This document shows, piece after piece, positions 18,279 through 27,360 of a DNA stretch of 64,000 nucleotides (the stretch's first letter is position 1; each line of letters starts with the position of its first letter). The notes below the pieces were generated by a model. It made no database searches and was not told where the DNA came from. It was given only the letters and a program-made list of their open reading frames with translations. A program made the translations under genes and the position numbers. The DNA is from Azoarcus_F sp036734105 (lineage in GTDB: Bacteria; Pseudomonadota; Gammaproteobacteria; Burkholderiales; Rhodocyclaceae): assembly GCA_036734105.1 (NCBI GenBank), contig DAIMZH010000001.1, positions 85,246-149,245 on the forward strand, given 5' to 3'.

Positions 18279-18770
18279 ATGCACCCGATACACGATGTTG
18301 ACCCCACGCTACTGCTGGCAATGATGATGGCCTCCAAGCGTCGCCCGGCCGAACTTGCCGAGATCATCGCAGCCATTGACCTGAGCCAGGAACCCATCCC
18401 GTCCGCCATCAAACTCACGCAAGCCTTTGCACGCCTGGCCGAACACGGCTTGATCAGTGCTACCACCGAGGGCTTCTCGCTCACGCCGGCAGCCCTCGAG
18501 GTCGTCAAACGCCTGCCCAGAAAGGCCGACACCGCAGAGCGTTTGTTCACCATTCGCGAGCGACTGCGCAGCTACGAACCCACCGCAACCGACGCCAGCA
18601 TCACCCTGACCGAAGCGCAGCTCGATGCAGCCATCAGCACCTTTCGCACATCTGCGCGGCGCAGCAGCAGTGGCGGCGGCAACCAGCTCATGCCCAAACC
18701 CAAACCCAAATATGCCGACAAGCCTCCCGGCTGGCGGCGTGACAAAGCTGCCGCACACAGGCGGGACTGA
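18279..18770 (+). CDS. Hypothetical protein, possibly winged-helix, upstream of dbpA
   Basis: This 163-residue protein is not recognised. Residues 1-90 look like a compact helical/winged-helix fold (DPTLLLAMMMASKRRPAELAEI, then HGLISATTEGFSLTPAALEVV), reminiscent of DNA- or RNA-binding repressor domains. The C-terminus is basic and proline-rich (KPKPKYADKPPGWRRD), as in nucleic-acid-binding tails. The start MHPIHDVDP was chosen because AAAGG lies 6 bases upstream; the frame extends a few codons further. It ends 5 bases before dbpA, so the two are very likely one operon and a role alongside RNA metabolism is possible. Confidence 0.7.
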   Translation: MHPIHDVDPTLLLAMMMASKRRPAELAEIIAAIDLSQEPIPSAIKLTQAFARLAEHGLISATTEGFSLTPAALEVVKRLPRKADTAERLFTIRERLRSYEPTATDASITLTEAQLDAAISTFRTSARRSSSGGGNQLMPKPKPKYADKPPGWRRDKAAAHRRD

Positions 18771-18775
18771 CCACC

Positions 18776-20278
18776 ATGAACGACACCAACGCAAACACCG
18801 CACAGTCACTCGACGCAATCGACACCGCTGCCACATCCGGCCCCGAGTTCAACCCGAACACCGGCGCATCGCTCAACACCGCTGCCACACCCATCGACAC
18901 CTGCCGGTTCTCCGAGCTACCACTTTCCCCGGCGCTACAGGCAACCTTGCAGCAACTCGGCTACCTGACGATGACGCCGATCCAGGCCGCCAGTCTGCCG
19001 CTGGCGCTCGCCGGCAAGGACTTGATCGCCCAGGCCAAGACAGGTAGCGGCAAGACCGCAGCCTTTGCGCTGCCGTTGCTCACCCGCCTCAACCCGCGCC
19101 ACTTTGCGGTTCAGGCGCTGGTGCTGTGTCCGACGCGTGAGCTCGCTGACCAGGTCACCGCCGAAATCCGCCGCCTCGCACGTGCCGAAGACAACATCAA
19201 GATCCTGTCGCTGTGCGGCGGCGCAACCCTGCGCCCGCAGCGCGCCAGCCTGGAGCACGGCGCACACATCGTCGTCGGCACGCCGGGGCGCATCATGGAC
19301 CACCTTGAACGCGGCAACCTCAAGCTGGACGCGCTCAACACGCTGGTGCTGGACGAAGCAGACCGCATGCTCGACATGGGTTTTCATGACGACATCGTGT
19401 TCGTGGCTGGCCGTTGTCCGGCCGAACGCCAGACCTTGATGTTCTCCGCCACCTACCCCAAGGGCATCACTGGGCTGGCGCGTCAGTTTTTGCGCAGCCC
19501 CACCCAGGTCAAGCTGCAGGAACAACACGCCGCCGGCAAAATCCGCCAGCGCTTCTACGAGGTCAAGCACGACGAGCGCCTGCACGCGGTCAGCATCCTG
19601 CTCAAGCACTACCGGCCAGAGAGCACACTGGCCTTCTGCAACACCAAGCAACAGTGCCGCGACCTCGTCGACGTGCTGCATGCACAAGGCTTCAAGGCAT
19701 TGACGCTGAATGGCGATCTGGAGCAACGCGAGCGCGACCAGGTGCTGATCCGCTTCGCCAACCGCAGTTGCTCGGTGCTGGTGGCAACCGATGTTGCCGC
19801 ACGCGGGCTGGACATCGCCCAGCTCGAAGCGGTGATCAACGTAGACATCACCCCCGACCCCGAAATCCATATCCACCGCATCGGGCGCACCGGACGCGCC
19901 GATCAGGACGGCTGGGCGCTGTCGCTATGCACGCCGGCCGATGCCCGCCGGGTGGACGCCATCGGTCAAATGATGGGCATAGACCCGGAGTGGCACACAC
20001 TCGGTTCGCTGCAAGGCGACAACGATGCACCGTTGGTGCCACCGATGGTAACGCTGCAGATCCTTGGTGGCCGCAAGGACAAGATCCGCCCCGGCGACGT
20101 GCTCGGAGCCCTCACCGGCGATGCCGGCTTTACGCGCGAGCAGGTCGGCAAGATCACCGTAACCGACCAGACCACCTACGTCGCGGTAAACCGCGACATC
20201 GCGCACAACGCGGTGCGCAAACTGAACGCCGGCAAGCTCAAGGGCAAGACCGTAAAAGTGCGCGCACTGGAGGACTGA
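18776..20278 (+). CDS. dbpA: ATP-dependent RNA helicase DbpA
   Basis: This 500-residue DEAD-box helicase acts in 50S ribosome assembly. A low-complexity N-terminal extension of about 40 residues precedes the Q motif (FSELPLSPALQATLQQLG...TPIQ). Helicase motifs are complete: AKTGSGKT, PTRELADQV, TPGRI, VLDEADRMLDMGF, SATYP, and HRIGRTGR. The C-terminal ~75 residues (VTLQILGGRKDKIRPGDVLGAL...) are the DbpA RNA-binding domain that recognises 23S rRNA hairpin 92. E. coli DbpA is 457 residues; the excess is at the N-terminus. It is coupled to the hypothetical gene 5 bases upstream. Confidence 0.95.
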   Translation: MNDTNANTAQSLDAIDTAATSGPEFNPNTGASLNTAATPIDTCRFSELPLSPALQATLQQLGYLTMTPIQAASLPLALAGKDLIAQAKTGSGKTAAFALPLLTRLNPRHFAVQALVLCPTRELADQVTAEIRRLARAEDNIKILSLCGGATLRPQRASLEHGAHIVVGTPGRIMDHLERGNLKLDALNTLVLDEADRMLDMGFHDDIVFVAGRCPAERQTLMFSATYPKGITGLARQFLRSPTQVKLQEQHAAGKIRQRFYEVKHDERLHAVSILLKHYRPESTLAFCNTKQQCRDLVDVLHAQGFKALTLNGDLEQRERDQVLIRFANRSCSVLVATDVAARGLDIAQLEAVINVDITPDPEIHIHRIGRTGRADQDGWALSLCTPADARRVDAIGQMMGIDPEWHTLGSLQGDNDAPLVPPMVTLQILGGRKDKIRPGDVLGALTGDAGFTREQVGKITVTDQTTYVAVNRDIAHNAVRKLNAGKLKGKTVKVRALED

Positions 20279-20419
20279 AGCGGATAACACTGCTGCGGGT
20301 CGCGGCTGGCTGGATCTGCTGACCAAGAGCGTCGCGGCTTTTCTCGCTGCAGCCAATCACACGAGAAACTGCTTGAGGCCGGTCTGGATGTCTTTGGCGA
20401 GGAGGGATGGCTATGAGTG

Positions 20420-20815
20420 TCAGCTAAAGGGATTACGCACCCGCAGCTGACCCAGAGTCAGCCCATCTTGCAGATCCTCGGTAAAAAGTGCTTCTGCACC
20501 GACCTCTTGCGCCGACGCGCAGATGAGCGCGTCGTAAAGCGACAAGTGGTAGCGCTCGGCCAGGTGCAGGGCCTGCTCATGCGCGGCAAGCGAAAGCGGC
20601 GCCACATCGCAGCACGCCTTGACCGCTGCGAGCAGCTCATGGACCTCGGCCCATGGCAGTTTCAGCTTGCGCCGACACACCGATGCGGCCTCGTTGAGCA
20701 CCTGAACACTGACCCAACCACCCTGCGCGAGCAGCGCTTCGGCCGCATTGGCCTTGTGTTCGTCAGCCGACAGCAGGTAGAGCACGACATTGGTGTCGAA
20801 GAAAACCGACCGCAT
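20420..20815 (-). CDS. PIN-domain ribonuclease toxin, VapC family
   Basis: This 131-residue PIN-domain protein is the likely toxin of a type II toxin-antitoxin module. The first acidic residue of the PIN site is in FFDTNVVLYLLS, a second acid follows in VQVLNEAASV, and the later acids lie in SLYDALICASA and FTEDLQDG. VapC toxins cut tRNA or rRNA. Its ATG overlaps the stop codon of the AbrB-type antitoxin by one base (TGATG), so the pair is coupled with the antitoxin first. Confidence 0.88.
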   Translation of the reverse strand: MRSVFFDTNVVLYLLSADEHKANAAEALLAQGGWVSVQVLNEAASVCRRKLKLPWAEVHELLAAVKACCDVAPLSLAAHEQALHLAERYHLSLYDALICASAQEVGAEALFTEDLQDGLTLGQLRVRNPFS

Positions 20816-21057
20816 CAGGGATTCCGGCCTTCTTCGTTGGCCTCGATACGGTCAAAGCGGAAGTCTGCAGGCAACCTGCCTCTCAGCCGGCGCAGACGGG
20901 CCAGCAACTCCTGCGGCTGCGCCTTGCGGGCGACCTCCAGAGTGCGCTCCCCCACGACATGCAGCTCAATTTCCTCGCCTTCCTTCAGCGCCAGCGCCTG
21001 AACCACCGATGCTGGCAGCCGGACGGCCAGCGAATTTCCCCATTTGGCGACTTGCAT
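20815..21057 (-). CDS. AbrB/MazE-type antitoxin of the VapC pair
   Basis: This 80-residue protein has the swapped-hairpin AbrB DNA-binding fold at its N-terminus (MQVAKWGNSLAVRLPASVV) and a tail that would bind the toxin (ELLARLRRLRGRLPADFRF). It should neutralise the downstream VapC and repress its own promoter. The start is fixed by AAGGAG 7 bases upstream. An ATACA/TGTAT inverted repeat at 21078-21099 upstream is a plausible operator. Confidence 0.87.
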   Translation of the reverse strand: MQVAKWGNSLAVRLPASVVQALALKEGEEIELHVVGERTLEVARKAQPQELLARLRRLRGRLPADFRFDRIEANEEGRNP

Positions 21058-21433
21058 GATGGCCTCCTTAACTGGATATACATTTTGATAATCGTGTATC
21101 TTAACATCCAGAATGTTGGTAGAAGCTTGCCGCAGCGGGCCACTTGGCATCAACCAGGATGGCAGCGATCGCCAGCGTCGTGCCTTGGGCGCAACCTACT
21201 CGAAGAAACGCCACGCCACCCGGTAATCCTCCTCCCGTATTGGTCAGCTTCTGCGCGAGAGCACGGTGCCGGCGTTCCGGGACATGATCACGGTGGGTGC
21301 CGAGGTGATCGAAGCGTCTCCAAACGGTCGCAGCTACACCGCCATCATCAAACCGTCTGTGAAGTCATTCAGTTACGAATACAATCAGTTAAAAAATATT
21401 GGATTTGAAATCACTCCATCGGAGTTGCTCCAG
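21058..21433. other. Intergenic region between a toxin-antitoxin pair and the amine oxidase gene
   Basis: The first 60 bases hold the antitoxin ribosome site and the inverted repeat noted for the VapC pair. The rest, about 21120-21430, has an open frame from 21266 that joins the amine oxidase in frame, but the translated stretch does not resemble a signal peptide or known domain and is probably untranslated or a remnant. No other element was identified. Confidence 0.35.
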
Positions 21434-22792
21434 ATGAACAAACGCAGGTTTCTGAGATTGCTGGCCTTTACGCTGCTGACCGCCAGCGCTGGCGCCAACG
21501 CTGGCAGCGCTGGCACGAAGCACGCCGGACGGGTTCTGGTGATAGGGGCCGGGCTGGCCGGGCTGGCGGCGGCAAGGGAGCTCAAGCGTGCGGGGTTTCA
21601 GGTGCTGGTACTGGAAGCCCGTGACCGCATTGGTGGTCGAATCTGGACAAGCAACAAATGGCCTGATCTGGCACTCGATCTGGGGGCGACCTGGATACAC
21701 GGCGCGGCAGGCAATCCAATCACTGACCTGGCCAGACAGTTGGGAGCCAAGCGCCTGGTCACCCGCTATGATCGCTCGGTCATATACAACAGCGACGGCG
21801 AGTTGCTTACAGAGGCTGAAGAAGCCCGGCTGGATGAAATCAGGGAGCAGGTTTTCGACGCCTTGCAAAAGGCGCAGAACGCGGACATCGATACTTCTGT
21901 CAGACAAGCTGTCGCGCTTGTCGAGAAAAGGTTTGCAAGCAACCCCCTCGCCCTGCGCCTACTGAACTTCTGCTTGTCGGGTGAAATCGAGCAGGAGTAT
22001 GCCGGCAGTGCCAGTAGCCTCTCGGCGCACTGGTACGACAGCGCAAAAGCGTTTGACGGTGATGATGTCCTGTTTGCACAAGGATTCAGGGTCATCACCG
22101 ACTACCTGGCGCAGGATATTGACATTAAGCTGTCGGCTGCGGTCAATGAAATCCGGTGGCAGGGCCCAGACGTAATCGTCGGGACAACAAGGGGCGAGTT
22201 TGTAACCGACCGCGTTGTTGTCACCTTGCCGCTTGGCGTTCTAAAGCATGAGGATGTGCGCTTTGTGCCTGAATTACCTCAGGAAAAGCGCAATGCCATC
22301 AAGCAGCTCGGTATGGGTGTGTTGAACAAGTGCTATCTTCGTTTTTCACGATCATTCTGGCCCGACGATGTGGACTGGCTTGAGTACGTCCCCGAGCAAC
22401 ACGGCCACTGGACCCAGTGGGTCAGCTTCACCCGGGCAACAAAACTTCCCATACTATTGGGCTTCAATGCTGCGGAACGCGGGGGTGAAATCGAATCTTG
22501 GTCAGACCGGCAAATCGTCTCAAGCGCCTTGGAGACGCTGAAAACGATCTTTGGCAACAAGGTGCCGGACCCGGTTGACTACCAGATAACGCGCTGGGGA
22601 GCCGACCCCTTTGCGCGCGGCGCCTACTCATACAACGCTTTGAATTCGACACCTGCGATGCGCAATGTTCTGGCACGCCCTCTCGCGGGACGGCTGTTTT
22701 TTGCTGGGGAAGCAAGCAGCAAGGACCATTTTGGAACAGCGCATGGGGCATATCTGAGTGGACTGAAGGTTGCCCGCACCATGCTTGCATGA
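21434..22792 (+). CDS. Exported flavin-containing amine oxidase (Tat signal)
   Basis: This 452-residue FAD enzyme belongs to the monoamine/polyamine oxidase family. The N-terminus MNKRRFLRLLAFTLLTASAGA has a twin-arginine motif (KRRFLRLL), consistent with folded export. The mature part begins with the dinucleotide-binding motif VLVIGAGLAGLAAAREL, then LEARDRIGGRIWT, and ends with the FAD-contacting GRLFFAGEASS...GTAHGAYLSGL. The start was placed at the ATG with GGAG about 10 bases upstream; the frame continues 56 codons further up, which would bury the signal. Substrate (polyamine, tryptamine or other amine) cannot be told. It stands alone between a TA pair and a phasin-like gene. Confidence 0.88.
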   Translation: MNKRRFLRLLAFTLLTASAGANAGSAGTKHAGRVLVIGAGLAGLAAARELKRAGFQVLVLEARDRIGGRIWTSNKWPDLALDLGATWIHGAAGNPITDLARQLGAKRLVTRYDRSVIYNSDGELLTEAEEARLDEIREQVFDALQKAQNADIDTSVRQAVALVEKRFASNPLALRLLNFCLSGEIEQEYAGSASSLSAHWYDSAKAFDGDDVLFAQGFRVITDYLAQDIDIKLSAAVNEIRWQGPDVIVGTTRGEFVTDRVVVTLPLGVLKHEDVRFVPELPQEKRNAIKQLGMGVLNKCYLRFSRSFWPDDVDWLEYVPEQHGHWTQWVSFTRATKLPILLGFNAAERGGEIESWSDRQIVSSALETLKTIFGNKVPDPVDYQITRWGADPFARGAYSYNALNSTPAMRNVLARPLAGRLFFAGEASSKDHFGTAHGAYLSGLKVARTMLA

Positions 22793-22941
22793 CAGCACAC
22801 GAAGAAACAACCGGGATGGAACGGTTCATCACGCATCAATCACGGCACGTCCTGTGTCACCTTGACAGCGTCACGGAACTGTCCCCAAGTTGAAATCCGG
22901 CAACGGCATAATCCGGCTGTTTCCACTGTATGGAGTGAACC

Positions 22942-23421
22942 ATGCTATCGCAAAATAAAATCGCTGAACTCAGATCCGACTACCTTGATTCACTGACCAC
23001 CTTGCTTCAAACCAGTCTGGAAGGCATGAACAAGTCGTTTGAATTGTCGCTGAACATGGCCCGCAATCATCTGCTGTATCCATATGCACTGACGCTCGCG
23101 TTGACCGATGGTCAGACGCCACCGCCGGTGACGGATGTAATAGAGGATGGCGTTCGTTCATCCACTCATCTCATCACTGATCACTACGCCCAGATGGTTC
23201 ATCTGCTTGAGTCCCATTTGCATGTTCTGAACAAGGGGGCACATCATTCGCTGGATCGTATTCAGTACTGGTCGCCGCCGGGTGTCGAATCTGCACTGGG
23301 TCAGGTGGATTCGCTGTTGGAAGCCGCCGAAACCTCGACCGATCAATTTGCCGATGCCAGCGTTGACCTGGCCCGCGTCATTGAGCAACAACTCGGCACA
23401 CCAGGCACACAAGCAGCCTGA
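22942..23421 (+). CDS. Phasin-like helical protein
   Basis: This 159-residue protein is almost entirely predicted amphipathic helix without cysteines or membrane segments (LTTLLQTSLEGMNKSFELSLNM; FADASVDLARVIEQQL). Size and character fit phasins, which coat polyhydroxyalkanoate granules, but the assignment is by general resemblance. No PHA synthesis genes are adjacent. It is preceded by a 150-base gap and followed by the convergent phnF. Confidence 0.5.
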   Translation: MLSQNKIAELRSDYLDSLTTLLQTSLEGMNKSFELSLNMARNHLLYPYALTLALTDGQTPPPVTDVIEDGVRSSTHLITDHYAQMVHLLESHLHVLNKGAHHSLDRIQYWSPPGVESALGQVDSLLEAAETSTDQFADASVDLARVIEQQLGTPGTQAA

Positions 23422-23507
23422 GACCCTGCCAGCCAATGCCGGGGCTTATCGGCTGCACGCCGCACTGATGGCCTCGGCGGCACAAGAACACGGCTGGCAC
23501 AATCCAA

Positions 23508-24239
23508 TCAAAACGAGAAGGTGAACTGTACTCGTTGACCGGCAAAAAGTGCCACGACGTATTCCAGAGGAATGCCTTCGGGGTCGATATTGACGCTTTC
23601 AGCCAGCAGCACGGGTTGTCCTCGCGACTGTTCAAGCAGACGCGCTTCCTGTGCAGTTGGCAGACGCGTGGTGACGCGAGTCTGTTCCCGCGTGTAGTCC
23701 TTGATGCCGAGGCTGAACAAGGCCTGGGTCAGCGAACCGGTGTTCTGCAGCGCCTCAATCAGACCCTCGCAACGCGCCTTCCGGAAATGGTGTGTTGACA
23801 GGCTAAGTGGCGTTCCGTCCACCTCCCGCAGCATTTCGATTCGTAACATCGCCTCGCCTTTGGTCAGCCCCAGCGCCTTGGCCACCTCGGCGTCCGCCTT
23901 AACCTGCTGCGCCTGCAACAAGCGGCCACTTGGTCGACGCTGACGACTCGCCACGTTCTCCGAAAAGCGGGTCCTTTTGCCGACCAGATAATCCAGCATA
24001 TCCTCCTGAACGAAGGTGCCACGCCCCTGTTCGACACGGATCAGACCTGTCTGCTGCAGCGCAGCCATGGCACGACGTATTGTGTGTCGATTGACGCAGA
24101 AGCGAGCAGCCAGACAAGTTTCGGTCGGGAGTTGGTCGCCCGGCTTGTACACCCGCGCTGCAATCTCCCGGGTGATGGACTCCTCAATCTGTCGCCACAC
24201 CGCCAATCCGGTTACACGTTCCACGTCGGTTTCCTCCAC
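23508..24239 (-). CDS. phnF: GntR-family transcriptional regulator PhnF
   Basis: This 243-residue repressor likely controls the divergent phnGHIJKLM operon. The N-terminal winged helix (about residues 10-80) has PTETCLAARFCVNRHTIRRAMAALQQTGLI, typical of the HutC subfamily, and the C-terminal UTRA effector domain (about 95-240) includes EMLREVDGTPLSLSTHHF and EYVVALFAGQRVQFTF. The GTG at 24239 is favoured, with AAGG 7 bases ahead; a TTG lies one codon upstream. A perfect 14-bp palindrome in the intergenic gap is a candidate operator. The effector is unknown. Confidence 0.9.
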   Translation of the reverse strand: MEETDVERVTGLAVWRQIEESITREIAARVYKPGDQLPTETCLAARFCVNRHTIRRAMAALQQTGLIRVEQGRGTFVQEDMLDYLVGKRTRFSENVASRQRRPSGRLLQAQQVKADAEVAKALGLTKGEAMLRIEMLREVDGTPLSLSTHHFRKARCEGLIEALQNTGSLTQALFSLGIKDYTREQTRVTTRLPTAQEARLLEQSRGQPVLLAESVNIDPEGIPLEYVVALFAGQRVQFTFSF

Positions 24240-24276
24240 CAATACCTTGCATGATCCATCTTGTTGGTCAGTAGCT

Positions 24277-24290
24277 CATGATGCATCATG
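24277..24290. promoter_or_regulatory. Perfect palindrome in the phnF-phnG gap (candidate PhnF operator)
   Basis: CATGATGCATCATG is a 14-bp perfect palindrome centred in the 100-base divergent gap, placed to affect both promoters. GntR dimers bind such palindromes; binding by PhnF is inferred. Confidence 0.5.
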
Positions 24291-24342
24291 GACTGCAAAT
24301 TCGTCTAGATGTTTTGACGCCACCCTGGTGATGAAACCTGCC

Positions 24343-24783
24343 ATGCAAACAGACCGACAGAGATGGATGTCCGCACTGTCCAGCGCATCTTGCGAAGCGC
24401 TTGAAAGCGCCCTGCGCCGACTTGACGCACCCCCTGCTTTCGAGTTGCTGCGGGCACCGGAAACCGGTTTGATCATGACACGAGGGCGGGCTGGCGGCAC
24501 AGGTCAACGCTTCAATCTGGGCGAGATTACGGTAACGCGTGCGGCTGTCAGGCTGCATGACGGCACGGTAGGCCACGCCTATGTAGTGGGTCGGGACAAG
24601 CGCAAAGCCGAACTTGCCGCGGTGTTTGATGCCCTGCTGTTGTCCGGCATCGAACACGAGCGAATCATCGGAGAGTTGATCAACCCGCTGGTGCTGGCAA
24701 GGCTGAGGACTCGTGACATTGTCGCCCGCAAGGCGGCCGCGACACGGGTGGAGTTCTTTACCATGACACGCGGAGAGGACTGA
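24343..24783 (+). CDS. phnG: C-P lyase subunit PhnG
   Basis: This 146-residue protein is a subunit of the PhnGHIJ carbon-phosphorus lyase core that displaces adenine from nucleotide to attach phosphonate to ribose triphosphate. Family landmarks are the TRGRAGGTGQRFNLGE motif, VTRAAVRL, GHAYVVGRDKRKAELAAVFDALL and a terminal VEFFTMTRGED. Its stop overlaps the phnH start by one base. The ATG four codons upstream is possible. It is the first gene of the operon. Confidence 0.94.
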   Translation: MQTDRQRWMSALSSASCEALESALRRLDAPPAFELLRAPETGLIMTRGRAGGTGQRFNLGEITVTRAAVRLHDGTVGHAYVVGRDKRKAELAAVFDALLLSGIEHERIIGELINPLVLARLRTRDIVARKAAATRVEFFTMTRGED

Positions 24784-25412
24784 TGTATCCCATGGATCAG
24801 ATTCCGGGGCAGATTCCAGCGGGTTTCGCCGATCCGGTACATGATGCACAACAAGTCTTTCGCCTCACCCTCGAAGCGCTGGCCCGGCCTGGTCGCATGC
24901 AGACCTTGCCCGCCCTGCCGGAGGCAGTACCGGGAATGCAGGCTGCTGCTGCTGCGATTGCCTTGTCGCTGGTCGATTTTGAAACACCGGTGTGGCTTTC
25001 TCCGGGCTGTCGCGATGCAACTGGATTTTTGCGTTTTCACTGCGCTTGCCGCGTGGTTGCCGACCCGGCCGAGGCCAGTTTTGCCTTCGCCACAAGCTGG
25101 TGCGAGGTGCCGCGCCTGGACAGCTTCCGCCTTGGTGATGACATTGAGCCCGAGCGCTCGACCACCCTGGTTGTTGAAGTCGGTTCTGTCGCAAAACACA
25201 CACCGCTGCGACTGACCGGGCCGGGTATTGAGCACCACCACAGCTTGAGCACAGCCGCCCTGCCCCCGGAACGTGTCATCGAACGAAACAGTCTTCACGC
25301 CCTGTTTCCCTGCGGCATTGACCTTCTTCTGACCCATGGGCGGCAGGTCTGCGGGCTACCCCGCACAACGCGTATTCAGATCATCGGAAGCGAAACATGT
25401 ACGTCTCGGTAA
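24783..25412 (+). CDS. phnH: C-P lyase subunit PhnH
   Basis: This 209-residue protein is the PhnH subunit of the C-P lyase core, needed with PhnG, I and L for the ribose-transfer step. It matches the family by the N-terminal GFADPVHDAQQVFRLTLEALARPGR and the C-terminal ERNSLHALFPCGIDLLLTHGRQVCGLPRTTRI. PhnH has a PLP-transferase-like fold without cofactor. It starts in the phnG stop codon and its 3' end overlaps phnI by 16 bases. Confidence 0.95.
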   Translation: MYPMDQIPGQIPAGFADPVHDAQQVFRLTLEALARPGRMQTLPALPEAVPGMQAAAAAIALSLVDFETPVWLSPGCRDATGFLRFHCACRVVADPAEASFAFATSWCEVPRLDSFRLGDDIEPERSTTLVVEVGSVAKHTPLRLTGPGIEHHHSLSTAALPPERVIERNSLHALFPCGIDLLLTHGRQVCGLPRTTRIQIIGSETCTSR

Positions 25413-26488
25413 AGGGCGGCGAGCAGGCCATCGACAACGCCCACCGCTGGCTCGCCGAAACACGCCGTGGCGACCCCACGGTGCCGGACTTGAGCTTGGA
25501 ACAGATCCGCCATCAACTGTCGGGCAGCGTCGACCGGGTAATGGCTGAAGGCTCGCTCCACGACCCGGAGCTTGCAGCCCTCGCGATCAAGCAGGCAGGT
25601 GGAGATCTAATCGAGGCCGTCTTCCTGTTGCGTGCCTTTCGCAGCACCCTGCCCCGATTCGGCCCGGCCGAACCGCTCGACACCGCGCGAATGGCAATCA
25701 GACGTCGAATCTCCGCCACCTTCAAGGACGTGCCTGGCGGTCAGGTGCTCGGCCCAAGCTTCGACTACACCCATCGCCTGCTCGATTTTGCGCTCGCTGC
25801 GGGCGTCGAACCACCGGAAGCCGTCCTTGCAACAGAACCCCTGATCTCAGACATGCCGCGCGTGGCCGACCTTCTCGGTGCCGATCAACTGATCGAACCC
25901 GAAATACCCGACGACGATGAACCGGTTGGCGATCTCACCCGCGATCCTTTCCGCTTTCCGGTCGGTCGTGATGTACGCCTGCAGGCCCTGGCCCGGGGCG
26001 ACGAGGGATTCCTGCTCGCGCTCGGATACTCCAGCCAGCGCGGTTACGGACGCAACCACCCCTTCGCCGGTGAGATCCGCGTCGGCGAGGCAACGCTGGA
26101 GTTCGTGCCCGAGGAGCTCGGCTTCGCCATCGAGATCGGTGAGATCACGATCACCGAATGCCAGATGGTCAATCAATTCAAGGGCTCGGCCGAGCGCCCC
26201 CCACAGTTCACGCGCGGCTACGGGCTGGTGTTCGGTCACTGTGAACGCAAGGCGATGAGCATGGCGCTGGTCGACCGCGCGCTGCGAGCACGCGAGCTGG
26301 GCGAGGCCGTGGAGGCACCGGCACAGGACGAAGAGTTCGTCCTCTATCACAGCGACAACGTGCAGGCGACTGGCTTCGTCGAGCACCTCAAGCTGCCCCA
26401 CTATGTGGACTTTCAGTCCGAACTCGCCATGGTGCGCACACTGCGCGAGGAAACCGGAAAGCGCAGCAACCGCAAGGAATCGTCATGA
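25397..26488 (+). CDS. phnI: C-P lyase subunit PhnI (nucleosidase component)
   Basis: This 363-residue protein is PhnI, which with G, H and L forms alpha-D-ribose 1-methylphosphonate 5-triphosphate-type intermediates. It begins MYVSVKGGEQAIDNAHRWLAETRRG, a highly conserved PhnI start, and contains GYSSQRGYGRNHPFAGEIRVG and CQMVNQFKG. Length agrees with E. coli PhnI (354). It overlaps phnH (16 bases) and phnJ (ATGA). Confidence 0.96.
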   Translation: MYVSVKGGEQAIDNAHRWLAETRRGDPTVPDLSLEQIRHQLSGSVDRVMAEGSLHDPELAALAIKQAGGDLIEAVFLLRAFRSTLPRFGPAEPLDTARMAIRRRISATFKDVPGGQVLGPSFDYTHRLLDFALAAGVEPPEAVLATEPLISDMPRVADLLGADQLIEPEIPDDDEPVGDLTRDPFRFPVGRDVRLQALARGDEGFLLALGYSSQRGYGRNHPFAGEIRVGEATLEFVPEELGFAIEIGEITITECQMVNQFKGSAERPPQFTRGYGLVFGHCERKAMSMALVDRALRARELGEAVEAPAQDEEFVLYHSDNVQATGFVEHLKLPHYVDFQSELAMVRTLREETGKRSNRKESS

Positions 26489-27360
26489 CCGGTCAGGCAT
26501 ACAACTTTGCCTATCTGGACGAGCAGACCAAGCGCATGGTGCGTCGCGGCCTGCTCAAGGCGGTCGCCATCCCCGGCCATCAGGTGCCCTTCGGTTCACG
26601 CGAGATGCCGTTGCCCTACGGCTGGGGGACTGGCGCTATCCAGATCACCGCTGCGCTGCTCGGACGGGAAGACGTGCTCAAGGTCATCGACCAGGGCGCC
26701 GACGACACCACCAACGCGGTATCCATCCGCCGCTTCTTCTCGCGCACTGCGGGCGTCGCCACCACCACCCGCACCGGGGAGGCAACCCTGATCCAGACAC
26801 GGCACCGGGTCCCCGAGACGCCCCTGTCCGAGAAGCAGACGCTGGTCTTCCAGGTACCGATACCCGAGCCCCTGCGCTGGATGGAAGCCAGCGAACGCGA
26901 GACACGCGCGATGCATGCACTGCAGGAGTATGGCGTGATGCGCGTCTCGCTCTATGAGGACGTGGCCCGCCATGGCCGCATCGCCAAGACCTACGACTAT
27001 CCGGTAACAGTCGCGGACCGCTACATCATGAGCCCGAGCCCGATTCCCAAGTTCGACAACCCCAAGCTGGACCGCAGCCCGGCACTGCAGCTTTTCGGTG
27101 CCGGGCGCGAACGTCGGCTCTACGCGGTACCGCCCTATACCTCCGTGCGCAGTCTCGATTTCGACGACTATCCCTTCGAGGTCGAGCGCTGGTCCCAACC
27201 CTGCGCGCTATGCGGCGCCACCGACAGCTTTCTGGACGAGATCATCACTGATGACGCAGGCACCCGCATGATGGTGTGCTCCGACACCGACCACTGCATG
27301 GCCCGCCGCGAAGCTGACGATCAGGATCACGACGAAGCGCCCCGGAGGGCGGTATCGTGA
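26485..27360 (+). CDS. phnJ: C-P lyase catalytic subunit PhnJ (radical SAM)
   Basis: This 291-residue iron-sulphur enzyme cleaves the C-P bond of ribose-1-phosphonate 5-phosphate to release the alkane and a cyclic ribose phosphate. The diagnostic CX2CX21CX5C arrangement is complete: Cys240, 243, 265 and 271, each one position from E. coli PhnJ (241, 244, 266, 272). Gly31 (IPGHQVPFGSREMP) corresponds to the E. coli radical Gly32. Everything needed for activity seems present. It overlaps phnI by ATGA and phnK by four bases. Confidence 0.97.
   Translation: MTGQAYNFAYLDEQTKRMVRRGLLKAVAIPGHQVPFGSREMPLPYGWGTGAIQITAALLGREDVLKVIDQGADDTTNAVSIRRFFSRTAGVATTTRTGEATLIQTRHRVPETPLSEKQTLVFQVPIPEPLRWMEASERETRAMHALQEYGVMRVSLYEDVARHGRIAKTYDYPVTVADRYIMSPSPIPKFDNPKLDRSPALQLFGAGRERRLYAVPPYTSVRSLDFDDYPFEVERWSQPCALCGATDSFLDEIITDDAGTRMMVCSDTDHCMARREADDQDHDEAPRRAVS

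Noticed and set aside
18935..19876. A 313-codon minus-strand frame inside dbpA
   Set aside because: DbpA motifs are complete on the plus strand; this frame is a GC-skew shadow.
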